From NCBI GenBank assembly GCA_944326485.1, contig CALVED010000005.1, positions 62,001-126,000 on the forward strand: a stretch of 64,000 nucleotides of DNA. Reading direction: 5' to 3'. Origin of the DNA: Candidatus Gastranaerophilales bacterium. Lineage in GTDB: Bacteria; Cyanobacteriota; Vampirovibrionia; Gastranaerophilales; Gastranaerophilaceae. This document shows, piece by piece, positions 1 to 8,868 of this stretch. The notes under the pieces are model-generated. The model was not told where the DNA came from and searched no databases. It saw nothing but the letters and a program-made list of their open reading frames with translations. Numbering within the stretch: the stretch's first letter is position 1; each line of letters begins with the position of its first letter. The translations under genes were made by a program, and so were the position numbers.

Positions 1-562
1 CATTTGGTTTCCCGACTATAGCAATACGAATATTCTCAGATTTTATTTCTTCTTCAATATAATCAAAATCTTTTGTTACGGCCTCTAATAAATCTCCTAT
101 TCCGCCTGAGCCATGTAATGCTGATACTGCAAATGGCTCACCAATCGCCAGTGCATAAAAATCTGTTGTATTTATAAATTTATTTGGTTCATCCAGTTTA
201 TTTACGGCAAGAAAAACTTCTTTTCCGCTTTTTCTTAGAACATTTGCTATGTCATAATCAATAGGATTTATACCTTCTTTACCGTCAACTAAAAATATTA
301 TTTTATCTGCTTCTTCACAGGCAACTTTTGCTTGAGTGAAGATATTTAACATTATTTCATCTTCATCTCCTGGAATAATTCCTCCTGTATCTATAACAGT
401 AAATTCTTTATCCATCCATTCAACATCAAAGTATATTCTGTCACGCGTTACACCTGCTTGATCATCTACTATTGAATGTCTTGCACCTAATAGTCTATTT
501 ACAAATGTAGATTTCCCTACATTTGGCCTTCCTACTATTGCTACTATTGGTTTATTTGCCAC
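1..562 (-). CDS. der: GTPase Der (EngA), N-terminal part, cut by window edge
   Basis: Der is a double-GTPase that acts in 50S ribosome assembly. Reading leftward from a GTG at 560-562, the first G domain is clear: G1 GRPNVGKS close to the N-terminus, a DTGG G3 motif, NKLD as G4 and SALHG as G5. The last residues inside the window, IAIVGKPN, are the start of the second G domain, so roughly 187 of the usual 430-450 residues are present and the rest lies beyond position 1. The GTG start is chosen because the protein then begins with the family's MxxPxVAIVGRPNVGKS pattern, and an AGGA lies about 11 bases upstream. Family is certain; the exact start is likely. Confidence 0.95.
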   Translation of the reverse strand, partial: MANKPIVAIVGRPNVGKSTFVNRLLGARHSIVDDQAGVTRDRIYFDVEWMDKEFTVIDTGGIIPGDEDEIMLNIFTQAKVACEEADKIIFLVDGKEGINPIDYDIANVLRKSGKEVFLAVNKLDEPNKFINTTDFYALAIGEPFAVSALHGSGGIGDLLEAVTKDFDYIEEEIKSENIRIAIVGKPN

Positions 563-633
563 TATTATTTTATTCCTGTTATATTTACAGGTTATATTTT
601 ATTACAAATATCTCTTCAATACCAGTTTTATTT

Positions 634-755
634 TGTCCGAGAAAAAATTCACGATAAGCTGAAAGTGTGAATGAATTTTTTAGTGGTGTTTTCAAAAGGT
701 GAGTATTTTGTTAGAGAGGATGACTCGGTAATAAAGTGCGATAATAAATTAAATT
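634..755 (+). repeat. Interspersed two-hairpin repeat, copy 1 (short form)
   Basis: This begins with TGTCCGAGAAAAAATTCACG and ends near AATAAATTAAATT. It contains hairpin A (AATTCAC...GTGAA/TGAATTTTTT arms, about 646-681) and a degraded hairpin B (TATTTTGTTA...TAATAAAGTGC, about 703-739). It is closely similar to copy 4 (15341-15463) and lacks the central block of about 60 bases present in copies 3 and 5. It lies between the der start and the stop end of the methyltransferase gene, and its right edge touches that stop. Confidence 0.8.
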
Positions 756-1672
756 GTTTTTGTTGAATTTTTATAATAATCGGCTAAATAGTCTTTTATG
801 TTTATATTTAATCTTTCTATTTTGTCACTTAAATCTTTTTTTTCATTTATTTTATTATACTTATCTGATGATATTATTATTACATTTGTTATATCAATAA
901 CTCTTTCATCTATATTGAAAAAACATTTATAGTATATTTTATCTGAATAATTTCCTTTAAAAACTAAATTATTTCGGAAAAATTGTTGATAAATAGGGAA
1001 AAAATCTTTAAAAAATTTATTTTTTTTATTTTTAAAGTCAGGACTTGAACACATATTTGATACGAATATACCGTCTTTTTTTAATGAAGTTTTTATAGCA
1101 TTAAAATAATCTTCGCTTAAAAATCTTAAATCGATTCCATCATTATTTGCAACATCAACAACAATTAAATCATATTTCTTTTTATTGCTTCTTAAATATG
1201 TTATTCCGTCTTGAAGAAAAAAATTAAATTTATCTGATTCTTTGAAATTAAAAAAATTTTTAGCTATATTTACAATATTTTCCTCTAAATCAATAACATC
1301 AATGTTTTTTAAATTTTCAAATAAATATTCAAAGTCATTGATTATTTTACCTGATCCCATTCCGATTAAAAGAATATTCTTAATTTTAGGATTTATTAAA
1401 TAAGGAATCAAAAAGTAATTGATGTAAGGAAGATTACCTTTATAGAAGTTTGTATTAATAAAACCTGCTTGATACGTATCTTTATAATGAAGAAATCTGC
1501 CAATTTCATTTTCTACAACTTTTATATTGTGAAAAGCAGATTGAATTTGAAAAAGAACTTTATCGTTAAATTGTTTATTATTTATGATTTTTAAAAGAGT
1601 ATCTTTAGGTTTTTTTATAGCAAGGTTTTCTGGTATTAAAATATTATTTTTCATACATAAATTATTATACAT
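749..1672 (-). CDS. Spermidine-synthase-like SAM-dependent transferase
   Basis: This is a Rossmann-fold protein of the spermidine synthase/methyltransferase superfamily. Visible motifs are the nucleotide-binding loop ILLIGMGSGK, an acidic end of strand two (VIDLEE), and DLIVVDVANNDG followed by LSEDYFNAIKTSLKKDG, which is the typical order of polyamine aminopropyltransferases. At 307 residues the length fits. The residues that bind putrescine and decarboxylated SAM are not clearly all present, so true spermidine synthesis is uncertain; a related methyltransferase is possible. It starts 5 bases after the stop of the CHAP gene on the same strand. Neither the ATG at 1672 nor the one at 1654 has a Shine-Dalgarno sequence; a TATAAT lies 9 bases before the inner ATG. 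Confidence 0.75.
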   Translation of the reverse strand: MYNNLCMKNNILIPENLAIKKPKDTLLKIINNKQFNDKVLFQIQSAFHNIKVVENEIGRFLHYKDTYQAGFINTNFYKGNLPYINYFLIPYLINPKIKNILLIGMGSGKIINDFEYLFENLKNIDVIDLEENIVNIAKNFFNFKESDKFNFFLQDGITYLRSNKKKYDLIVVDVANNDGIDLRFLSEDYFNAIKTSLKKDGIFVSNMCSSPDFKNKKNKFFKDFFPIYQQFFRNNLVFKGNYSDKIYYKCFFNIDERVIDITNVIIISSDKYNKINEKKDLSDKIERLNINIKDYLADYYKNSTKTI

Positions 1673-1677
1673 AAATA

Positions 1678-3540
1678 TTATGTAATTTTACAGAATGCCA
1701 TATTGCAATTTGCAGGATTATCTAAATTGTATTCAACAATTCTTACTTGGTTACCTGAATTACCTTCTATTGTAATCATTTTATTGCCTTCCATTGCAAC
1801 AACTATACCAATATGTTGCATTGTGCCATCTCCATTATAATCATAAAGTACAATATCTCCCATTTTTGCTTCAGAAGAATCTATGATTGCACCGGCTTCT
1901 TTTGCTGCATTATGTACATTTACTTGCCAATATTGGTTTTCTATGTCTTGATACCATTGAGGTATTTGATCTGCGGATTTCATATGTTCATATACATAAC
2001 TTACAAATGCAGCACACCATCCTGTTTGAGAAGATGAAGAATGCCATTTTTCAAGGAATATATCTGCGCTTGTGTCTGATTCATTATATCCTAAGAATTG
2101 TAATGCATATTGAATTATATCTTTTCCTAAGAAATTATCAGAATATTCAATAGTTGAATTTCTGTTCTTATTTTCATTTATTACAGTTTTTATTTCTGTA
2201 ACATCACTTTGCGCTTCACTTATTTCTGCTTTTGCATTATCAATGGATTTTGTTTTTTGATTATTAAATGCTTCTTTTTGTTTATTATAATTATTTATAG
2301 CAGCTTCCATTCTTGGTTCAGCATCAATAATTTTAGATTCAATAGATGTTTTTTCTTGATTTAATCCATTTAGTTCGGTTTCAAGAGTAGATTTTTCTTG
2401 TTCTAAAGTCTCTAATTTCGTTTTTGCTTCCTCTAAAGCCGTTTTTGCTGCTTCTTCTGCAGCTTTTGCTGCCTCAATTTCACTTCTAAGTGATGCTATT
2501 TGTGCATCAATAGCAGCTTGCTCTTCTTCTGTTTCACCTTTTTTGCCTTCTAGTGCCGATAAAGATGATTCTAAATTCTCTCTTGTTGAAACAGCGTTAT
2601 CATAGTCTGTTTGTGCATTTGAAACAGTAGTTTCTTGTTCTGAAATCTGTTTACTTTTATCATCTATTTCATTTTCTTTTAGGTCAATATTATTTATTAC
2701 TTCAGTAACTTGTTCCTTAAGTTCCTCATTAACTTCATATGCTTCTAATTGATTTTGATAATTTTCATAAGCATTGTCAACCATGTCTTGCCAATAAGCA
2801 ATGGTTCTATCTGAACCGTCATATATAGCATTTAATGCGTCTTGTTTTTCTTTTACTTTTGATTCACGTTTATCAAGTTCTTTATTTAATTGTTCTTCGT
2901 CCATAAATGCAAGACTTACTGCCCCACCTGAAGAATTACTTTCACTACTTGGGGCTCCTCCTGATGATATTGAACCTGATGATGCTCCGCTGCTTGCAGC
3001 TGGTGAACTTACGTTTGATGCACCTGCTGTTGCTGTACTATCACTTGTAGCTCCTGCTGTAATACCATTTGAAGCATTATATTCTTTGTATGTTCCTTGT
3101 TTTATGTCTGCTATTCCTTTTGTAATATCATATAGTGATATATTTTCTGAATTTTCATCATTTTTGCTAATAAAATTAAATAAATTACTTAATTCTTCTT
3201 TATCTATATTACCGTCTTGATTTGTATCAATCTCTTTTGAAAAACTTTCATCTTTAAACAAATCTTTTAAGAAACTACTAATAAAATTAGTTGTTTCACC
3301 GTTCTCAGAATTTTCTATTCCTTCTTCTTCATCATTAAAAAAGTCCATGTTCATTAAATCTGATACACTGGCATTTAGTAATTCTTCTGAATCAATATTA
3401 TACTCTTCTGAAAGGTAGTCTTTAAACTCATCGCAATATTCAAAAATACTAACATCTGATAAATCAGTTCCTTCATTTTTGTATATTTCTTGCAGATAAG
3501 AATTAAAGCCAATTTTAATCTCAGAAAAATTAATATTCAT
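1678..3540 (-). CDS. EF-hand, coiled-coil and C-terminal CHAP hydrolase
   Basis: This 620-residue modular protein is probably a peptidoglycan amidase/endopeptidase. In order: an acidic N-terminal region; one canonical EF-hand at about residues 105-116 (D105, N107, D109, N111, D113, E116); a Ser/Gly/Ala/Thr-rich linker at about 160-208; a long coiled coil at about 213-460; and a CHAP domain from about 470 to the end. CHAP active-site residues are visible: Cys509 in TGWCAAF, His576 in MQHIGIV, and a polar residue near EGN (592-594). There is no signal peptide, which is odd for a wall hydrolase; export must use another route or the protein acts elsewhere. The N-terminus (MNINFSEI) is short and Asn-containing like two other unknown proteins here. 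Substrate is inferred from the family. Confidence 0.82.
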   Translation of the reverse strand: MNINFSEIKIGFNSYLQEIYKNEGTDLSDVSIFEYCDEFKDYLSEEYNIDSEELLNASVSDLMNMDFFNDEEEGIENSENGETTNFISSFLKDLFKDESFSKEIDTNQDGNIDKEELSNLFNFISKNDENSENISLYDITKGIADIKQGTYKEYNASNGITAGATSDSTATAGASNVSSPAASSGASSGSISSGGAPSSESNSSGGAVSLAFMDEEQLNKELDKRESKVKEKQDALNAIYDGSDRTIAYWQDMVDNAYENYQNQLEAYEVNEELKEQVTEVINNIDLKENEIDDKSKQISEQETTVSNAQTDYDNAVSTRENLESSLSALEGKKGETEEEQAAIDAQIASLRSEIEAAKAAEEAAKTALEEAKTKLETLEQEKSTLETELNGLNQEKTSIESKIIDAEPRMEAAINNYNKQKEAFNNQKTKSIDNAKAEISEAQSDVTEIKTVINENKNRNSTIEYSDNFLGKDIIQYALQFLGYNESDTSADIFLEKWHSSSSQTGWCAAFVSYVYEHMKSADQIPQWYQDIENQYWQVNVHNAAKEAGAIIDSSEAKMGDIVLYDYNGDGTMQHIGIVVAMEGNKMITIEGNSGNQVRIVEYNLDNPANCNMAFCKIT

Positions 3541-3619
3541 ATTTCCCTTTCATTATTTTTTATATTAATATCGGAAGAAATTTTCAAAACTTTAGCATAT
3601 ATTTGGTTTTTAGCTATAT

Positions 3620-3785
3620 TTTGTTAACAAATTGTCTTTTTAAAAAAGAATTCACCTTTTGAAAACATTACTCACTTTAGTTTTACTATTGATACAAGTT
3701 TTTTCAAAAACAAAGTCTTTGGTTCATTTTGTAAAAAATCACGATGAGCTAAAAACGAGAGTTAATTTTTTCTTGGACAATATTA
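3620..3785 (-). repeat. Interspersed repeat, copy 2 (long form, degenerate)
   Basis: This is the minus-orientation long form, aligning with copy 3 through ATTCACCTTTTGAAAAC, TACTCACTTTAGTTTTACT, TACAAGTTTTTTCAAAAAC and CATTTTGTAAAAAATCACG. Hairpin B at the left end is decayed, leaving TTTGTTAACAAATTG. It fills most of the 312-base gap between the divergent CHAP gene and lysS. The rest of the gap (3541-3620 and 3785-3840) is AT-rich with no gene; GGAGG of lysS follows at about 3844. Confidence 0.7.
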
Positions 3786-3852
3786 GTTTATTCATGACAG
3801 AAAAAAATGTTGATGTTAAAATTTTATTAGACAAATTAGTATCGGAGGCAAT

Positions 3853-5349
3853 ATGCAAGATAATATTACAAAAGAATCCACTTCTTCTATTGATGTTATA
3901 AGACAAGGAAGAATAGATAAGGCAAATACATTAAGAGAACAAGGATTTAATCCATATCCTTATAAATTTAATAAAACAGCATCAGCAAAAGAATTACAGG
4001 AAAAATATAAAAATCTTGCAGATGGGGAAGAGACTGAAGACAGATACAGTGTAGCAGGCCGTGTTATGGCTATTAGAAATTCAGGCATGTTTATTGATTT
4101 AATGGATGATACAGGTAAAATTCAAATATTCTCTCATAAACAAAATATAGATCCTGAAAAAATAAAGTTATTAAAATTAGTTGATATTGGAGATATTGTT
4201 GGTTTTACTGGTGACATAAGAAGAACTCCAAGAGGTGAATTAAGTATAAAAGTTATTGATTTTGAAATTTTAACAAAATCACTTAAACCTCTTCCGGAAA
4301 AGTTTCATGGTTTAACTGATGTAGAAACTAAGTACAGACAACGTTATATTGATTTAATTATCAATGAAGAAACAAGAGAAACATTTAGAAAGAGAAGTTT
4401 AATAATACAAAAAATAAGAGAATTTTTAGCTGCAAGGGGATATTTAGAAGTTGATACTCCAATATTGCAGACAGTAGCATCTGGTGCTAATGCCAGACCG
4501 TTTACAACTCATCATAATGCTTTAGATATGGATATGACAATGAGAATTGCTCTTGAATTATATCTAAAAAGACTAATTGTTGGTGGAGTTTCTGAAAGAG
4601 TTTATGAAATTGGTAAATGTTTTAGAAATGAAGGTATAGATACACGTCATAATCCTGAATTTACTATGATTGAGTTATATCAAGCATATGCAGATTACAA
4701 TGATATGATGGAATTAACTGAAAATATGGTTGCTTATGTTGCTAAAGAAGTTTTAGGTACAACTAAAATTCAATATGGTGAACATGAAATTGACTTAACT
4801 CCACCTTGGGATAGAAAAACCATGATTGGTGCTATTCAAGAATATACAGGTGCTGATTTCTTGGCTTGTTCTAATTTAGAAGAAGCTGTTAAATTGGCTA
4901 ATAGCATTAATGTAGATGCATCAGATTGTGATTCATGGGGTAAAGTTATTGATTTAGTATTTGAAGAAAAAGTTGAACCAAGTTTAATTCAACCCGTTCA
5001 TATTATTGATTATCCTCTTGAAATTTCTCCATTAGCTAAGGTTCATAGAAATAATCCTCGTTTGACAGAGCGTTTTGAAACAAGAGTTAATGGATGGGAA
5101 ATTGCTAATGCATTTTCAGAATTAACAGATCCTATTGATCAAAGAAAAAGATTTGAAAATCAAGCACTGGCAAAAGCCAATGGTGATGAGGAAGCTATGG
5201 AAATTGATGAAGACTTTATCGAAGCTCTTGAATATGGTATGCCGCCAACCGGTGGTATGGGTATGGGTATTGATAGGCTTGTTATGTTATTAACAAACTC
5301 TTCTACAATTCGTGATGTAATTGCCTTTCCAACGATGAAAAATAAATAA
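3853..5349 (+). CDS. lysS: Lysyl-tRNA synthetase, class II
   Basis: The enzyme charges tRNA-Lys with lysine at the expense of ATP. The 498 residues match the family. An N-terminal OB-fold anticodon-binding domain runs to about residue 170 (AGRVMAIRNSGMFIDLMD, typical of LysRS), followed by the class II catalytic core: motif 1 around YLEVDTPIL, motif 2 around FRNEGIDTRHNPEFT, and motif 3 GMGMGIDRLVMLL near the C-terminus, then the usual RDVIAFPTMKNK ending. The ATG at 3853 is preceded by GGAGG with 4-base spacing. It is transcribed alone, between a repeat copy and the HU promoter. Confidence 0.98.
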   Translation: MQDNITKESTSSIDVIRQGRIDKANTLREQGFNPYPYKFNKTASAKELQEKYKNLADGEETEDRYSVAGRVMAIRNSGMFIDLMDDTGKIQIFSHKQNIDPEKIKLLKLVDIGDIVGFTGDIRRTPRGELSIKVIDFEILTKSLKPLPEKFHGLTDVETKYRQRYIDLIINEETRETFRKRSLIIQKIREFLAARGYLEVDTPILQTVASGANARPFTTHHNALDMDMTMRIALELYLKRLIVGGVSERVYEIGKCFRNEGIDTRHNPEFTMIELYQAYADYNDMMELTENMVAYVAKEVLGTTKIQYGEHEIDLTPPWDRKTMIGAIQEYTGADFLACSNLEEAVKLANSINVDASDCDSWGKVIDLVFEEKVEPSLIQPVHIIDYPLEISPLAKVHRNNPRLTERFETRVNGWEIANAFSELTDPIDQRKRFENQALAKANGDEEAMEIDEDFIEALEYGMPPTGGMGMGIDRLVMLLTNSSTIRDVIAFPTMKNK

Positions 5350-5387
5350 ATATGCCTGTGATTTATTACAGTAGTGAAAAATGGCTA

Positions 5388-5415
5388 TTGACTACTTCCG
5401 AAAAATAGATATAAT
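5388..5415 (+). promoter_or_regulatory. Sigma-70-type promoter of the HU gene
   Basis: TTGACT (5388-5393) and a perfect TATAAT (5410-5415) are separated by 16 bases. A start point near 5422 would place transcription downstream of an in-frame ATG at 5381, which supports the HU start at 5450. Confidence 0.8.
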
Positions 5416-5449
5416 AAGAATGTTATATTTAATGAAAGGGGTTTTTACC

Positions 5450-5743
5450 ATGAATAAAGAAGAATTAGTTCAAGAAGTTTCAAAAAAAGCAAAAGTTACT
5501 CAAAAAGAAGCAGCAGAAGTAATTAACGCAATTATGTGTACAATTGAAAAATCAGTTGCTAAAGGTAAAAAAGTTACTTTAGTTGGATTTGGTACTTTCG
5601 AAGCTAGAAAACGTGCAGCTAGAACAGGTCGTAACCCTCAAACAGGTGCTGCTATTAAGATTGCTGCTAAAACTGCTCCTGTATTTACTGCAGGTAAAAA
5701 ATTCAAAGATATTGTTGATAACAAAGTAGCTGCTAAGAAGTAA
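5450..5743 (+). CDS. hup: HU-family DNA-binding protein
   Basis: This is a nucleoid protein of the HU/IHF family that bends and compacts DNA as a dimer. From MNKEELVQEV the protein is 97 residues, close to the usual 90-95. The signature VGFGTFEARKRAARTGRNPQTG (DNA-binding arm with the Pro at its tip) is intact, and the Lys-rich tail KVAAKK is family-like. A longer in-frame reading from 5381 was rejected because the promoter's -10 box lies inside it and a good AAAGGGG ribosome site stands 8 bases before 5450. It is monocistronic, ending at a strong terminator. Confidence 0.97.
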   Translation: MNKEELVQEVSKKAKVTQKEAAEVINAIMCTIEKSVAKGKKVTLVGFGTFEARKRAARTGRNPQTGAAIKIAAKTAPVFTAGKKFKDIVDNKVAAKK

Positions 5744-5757
5744 TTATTTTTAATATA

Positions 5758-5793
5758 AAAAAAGACCGATAAGCTTTCTTATCGGTCTTTTTT
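5758..5793 (+). terminator. Strong Rho-independent terminator after HU
   Basis: There is a 16-bp perfect stem (5758-5773 with 5778-5793) around core GACCGATAAG and a CTTT loop, ending in TTTTTT. The A-rich 5' arm makes it bidirectional in form. It ends only 3 bases before the TATAAT of mutS2. Confidence 0.93.
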
Positions 5794-5796
5794 GTT

Positions 5797-5802
5797 TATA
5801 AT
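5797..5802 (+). promoter_or_regulatory. -10 box of mutS2; transcript probably leaderless
   Basis: A perfect TATAAT lies 6 bases before the mutS2 ATG at 5809, directly after the HU terminator. No Shine-Dalgarno sequence exists between them, so a transcript from this box would start at or next to the ATG. The -35 (about 5775, TTTCTT) is weak and would sit inside the terminator arm. Confidence 0.55.
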
Positions 5803-5808
5803 TATTTT

Positions 5809-8178
5809 ATGGATATGAAAACTATAGATGTTTTAGAATTTGATAAAGTACTTAAATATCTTAGCGATTACGCTATAAGTGATTCGGGAAAAGAAAGATG
5901 TTTAAATACTTTAATTTACGATGACTTTAATACAATAACTTATGAGCTTATTTTAACTTCTCAAGCAAGACTAATTATAAATAACGCATTAAATGTTCCT
6001 TTAGAAAATATATATGATATTGATAAGAGTATTGAAGATGCTAAGAAAAAATTAAGACTTAATGAAGAAGAAATAGTAAATGTTGCTTATACTCTTAGAA
6101 CATCTAGATTAATGAAAAATTTTCTTGATAGTGTTTCAAAAGATTGTTTTGAATTATCGGAGTTTAAAAATAAGCTTTATATTAATAAAGAATTAGAAAA
6201 TAAAATATTCGATATTTTTACACCTGCTCTAACTGTAAAAGAAGATGCAACAGTTGATTTAAAAAGGTTATATCAAACACTCAGAGATACAAATAGTAAT
6301 GTCAGAACTTGTGTATCTTCTCTTCTTCAGAATCAGGATTTTGTATCAAATCTTCAAGATACAATATATACTCAAAGAGATGGCAGAACTGTTTTTCAAG
6401 TAAAAGCAGAGTGTAAAAATAAAGTATCTGGTATTGTTCATGATATCTCGCAAAGTAATCAAACATTTTTTATTGAGCCTGAAATTTTAGTCGGATTAAA
6501 TAATAAAATTAGACAAACTGAAGTTGAAATACAAATTGAAATTGAAAAAATTTTAAAGAATCTTTCAATTGAAATAGGAAGTTATAGTGATGAAATTAAG
6601 CAAACAAATCTTCAATTAATAGAATTGGATTTTATTTTTGCGAAAGCAAAATATTCAGCTTCTTTTGACGGAGTTGCGGCTCAAATTTCTGATGAAAAAG
6701 TTATTGAATTTAAAATGATGAAGAATCCTGTTCTTATAAAGTCAAAAAAAGATATTGTTGAAAATGATTTCTATATGAATCAAGATAGAAATTGTATGGT
6801 AATAACAGGTTCTAATACAGGCGGAAAAACAGTTGTGCTTAAGACGGTAGGACTATTTACCTTAATGACAAAAGCCGGATTACATATTCCTTGTTATGAA
6901 GCTAAAATTTATCCGTTTAAAAAAGTGTATGCGGATATTGGTGATGATCAAAGTATTATACAAAATCTTTCTACTTTTTCTTCTCACATGACAAATATTG
7001 TGAATATTATAAATCGTGCAGATGATGAAACTCTTATTCTGCTTGATGAAATAGCTGCAGGAACAGATCCAAAAGAAGGTGCTTCTTTAGCCCAAGCAAT
7101 CTTAGAGTTTTTGCAAAATAAGCAAGCGTTTGTAATTGTTACGACTCATTATGGTGAGTTAAAATCTTTGGCTTATTTAAAGCACGGATTTATTAATGCC
7201 TCGGTTGAGTTTAATATTAATACACTTCAGCCTACTTATAAACTTTTAATAGGTATTCCTGGGGCAAGTAATGCTATTGCAATTGGAAAGAACCTTGGAC
7301 TTAAAGATGAAATTATTAATCTTGCGCGTGAAACTTATTTTAATGAAAAGGATTCAACTGCTAAAGTTCTTGAAGAACTTCAATTAACTCAGCAGCAATT
7401 ATCTGATTCAAAAAAAGTTATTGAAGAAAAAGAAGAAAACGTTAGAAGATTAGAGCAAAGTTTAAATGATAAACTTAATGAAATAAAAAAAGAAAGAAAG
7501 AAAAATATTCATATTTATAAGAAAAAATATGAAACATCTTTAGAAGAAGCTAGAGATGAAATTAAAGATATTCTTAAGCAAATGAGAGAAGAACAATCTG
7601 AGAAAATTGCAAGAAGAAGTTTCCATAGGCTTGCTGGTATTGAAACTGCTATGAGAAAAGGTTTTAGCAAGGAAGAAGATGAAATAGCAGAAAAATATAC
7701 ACCTATTGATTGGGAAGTGGCTAAAGTTGGCGATAAAGTTATGGTTGTTGATTTAAATCAAGAGGTTACAATCCTTGCGCTTCCTGATAAAAATAAAAAT
7801 GTTTTAATCCAAATGGGGCAGTTAAAGACAAAAGTTAAAAAAGAAAAACTCGCTGTTCTTAATAAATCTCTTATAAAAAAGGAGAAAAAAATAGTTAAAA
7901 TAGGTCGAAGTGATTTTAGTATTGAAAGACATTCCATGTCTCAAACACTTGATTTAAGAGGTTATAGATGCGAAGAAGCTTTAGATGCTTTAGAAATGTA
8001 TTTAGATAAAGCAAGTCTTGTTAATTTAACTCCTGTTTATATTATTCACGGGCATGGAACAGGTGCTTTGAAACAAGTTATAAGAGATTATCTTATGGAT
8101 TCTCCTTATGTGGCTAAATTTCGTCCGGGTGAAAATGCTGAGGGCGGTGATGGGGTTAGTGTTGTTGACATTAATTAA
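5809..8178 (+). CDS. mutS2: MutS2 family ATPase/endonuclease
   Basis: MutS2 is a MutS-like ATPase that in different bacteria suppresses recombination or rescues collided ribosomes. At 789 residues it has the family length. The core and clamp regions come first (about 1-320). The ATPase follows, with Walker A GSNTGGKT at residues 334-341, then LILLDEIAAGTDPKEG as Walker B, and the VTTHYGELKSLA segment. A Glu/Lys-rich coiled coil spans about 520-620. A C-terminal Smr nuclease domain (about 708-789) carries LDLRGYRCEEAL and the IIHGHGTGAL motif. A second ATG lies two codons in (5815). The gene overlaps the convergent comF stop by 4 bases. Confidence 0.97.
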   Translation: MDMKTIDVLEFDKVLKYLSDYAISDSGKERCLNTLIYDDFNTITYELILTSQARLIINNALNVPLENIYDIDKSIEDAKKKLRLNEEEIVNVAYTLRTSRLMKNFLDSVSKDCFELSEFKNKLYINKELENKIFDIFTPALTVKEDATVDLKRLYQTLRDTNSNVRTCVSSLLQNQDFVSNLQDTIYTQRDGRTVFQVKAECKNKVSGIVHDISQSNQTFFIEPEILVGLNNKIRQTEVEIQIEIEKILKNLSIEIGSYSDEIKQTNLQLIELDFIFAKAKYSASFDGVAAQISDEKVIEFKMMKNPVLIKSKKDIVENDFYMNQDRNCMVITGSNTGGKTVVLKTVGLFTLMTKAGLHIPCYEAKIYPFKKVYADIGDDQSIIQNLSTFSSHMTNIVNIINRADDETLILLDEIAAGTDPKEGASLAQAILEFLQNKQAFVIVTTHYGELKSLAYLKHGFINASVEFNINTLQPTYKLLIGIPGASNAIAIGKNLGLKDEIINLARETYFNEKDSTAKVLEELQLTQQQLSDSKKVIEEKEENVRRLEQSLNDKLNEIKKERKKNIHIYKKKYETSLEEARDEIKDILKQMREEQSEKIARRSFHRLAGIETAMRKGFSKEEDEIAEKYTPIDWEVAKVGDKVMVVDLNQEVTILALPDKNKNVLIQMGQLKTKVKKEKLAVLNKSLIKKEKKIVKIGRSDFSIERHSMSQTLDLRGYRCEEALDALEMYLDKASLVNLTPVYIIHGHGTGALKQVIRDYLMDSPYVAKFRPGENAEGGDGVSVVDIN

Positions 8179-8831
8179 TTCCAAATATCAGGTGTTGAAA
8201 GAGTTAAGCCTGTAATTTTTTTATATCCTTTTTTCCTTAATAGTTTTATTATTTCTTCAAGTGTTATTCCTGTTGCTGTTATATCATCTAAAATTAGTAA
8301 ATTAGTTTGTTTGTCAGGTAGATTATTTTCTTTTATATCAAATGCATCTTTTATATTATTTATTCTTTCTTGTTTATGCAGGTTATATTGTTTTTTTGTG
8401 TCTTTAGTTCTTATTAAAAAATTCTTTTCTAGTTTGTAATTTGTTAATTTGCAGAATTCTTTACAAATTAAATCCATATGATTATATTTTCTTTCTTTTA
8501 ATCTTGATTTATGTATGGGAACAGGAAGAACAATGAATTTTTCTTCAATGTTTAAATTTTTCCAAAATTCATACATTAGTTTAGCAGCAACAGGGGCCAG
8601 CTTTTTTTGATTTTTGTATTTTAATGATTGAATTAAGTTTTTTATAATTCCTTCATATAAACAACAAGAATAAATTTTGCAATTTTTATAATCTTTTAAT
8701 ATTGCAGTAGGTAAAAAATGTATTTTACTATAGCATTTTGAGCATAAAAGAGTATCTTCTTTTGTTGATTTACAAAAATAACAATCTTGTATATATATAA
8801 GGTTAAGTAGTTTTTCAAGAAACTTTATCAT
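8175..8831 (-). CDS. comF: ComF family phosphoribosyltransferase-like protein
   Basis: ComF proteins are linked to uptake and handling of transforming DNA; the fold is that of type I phosphoribosyltransferases. This one has an N-terminal zinc-ribbon with CYFC and CSKC pairs (within the first 40 residues) and the PRPP-loop ILDDITATGITL near the C-terminus. The length of about 218 is typical. The start is set at ATG 8831; a TTG three codons upstream is less likely. There is no Shine-Dalgarno sequence, but a TATAAT lies 9 bases upstream, so it may be leaderless. No other competence gene is in the window, so a DNA-uptake role is inferred only from the family. Confidence 0.9.
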   Translation of the reverse strand: MIKFLEKLLNLIYIQDCYFCKSTKEDTLLCSKCYSKIHFLPTAILKDYKNCKIYSCCLYEGIIKNLIQSLKYKNQKKLAPVAAKLMYEFWKNLNIEEKFIVLPVPIHKSRLKERKYNHMDLICKEFCKLTNYKLEKNFLIRTKDTKKQYNLHKQERINNIKDAFDIKENNLPDKQTNLLILDDITATGITLEEIIKLLRKKGYKKITGLTLSTPDIWN

Positions 8832-8868
8832 ATAATACAAATTATATTAGATAAAAGAGAATTTAAAA

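Noticed and set aside
2801-3220. 139-codon plus-strand frame within the CHAP gene
   Set aside because: Antisense shadow of the Ser/Gly-rich linker; the minus-strand protein has recognisable EF-hand and CHAP domains.
3659-3901. An 80-codon open frame overlapping the start of lysS
   Set aside because: It lies in repeat copy 2, has no ribosome site, runs into lysS in another frame and encodes no family-like sequence.
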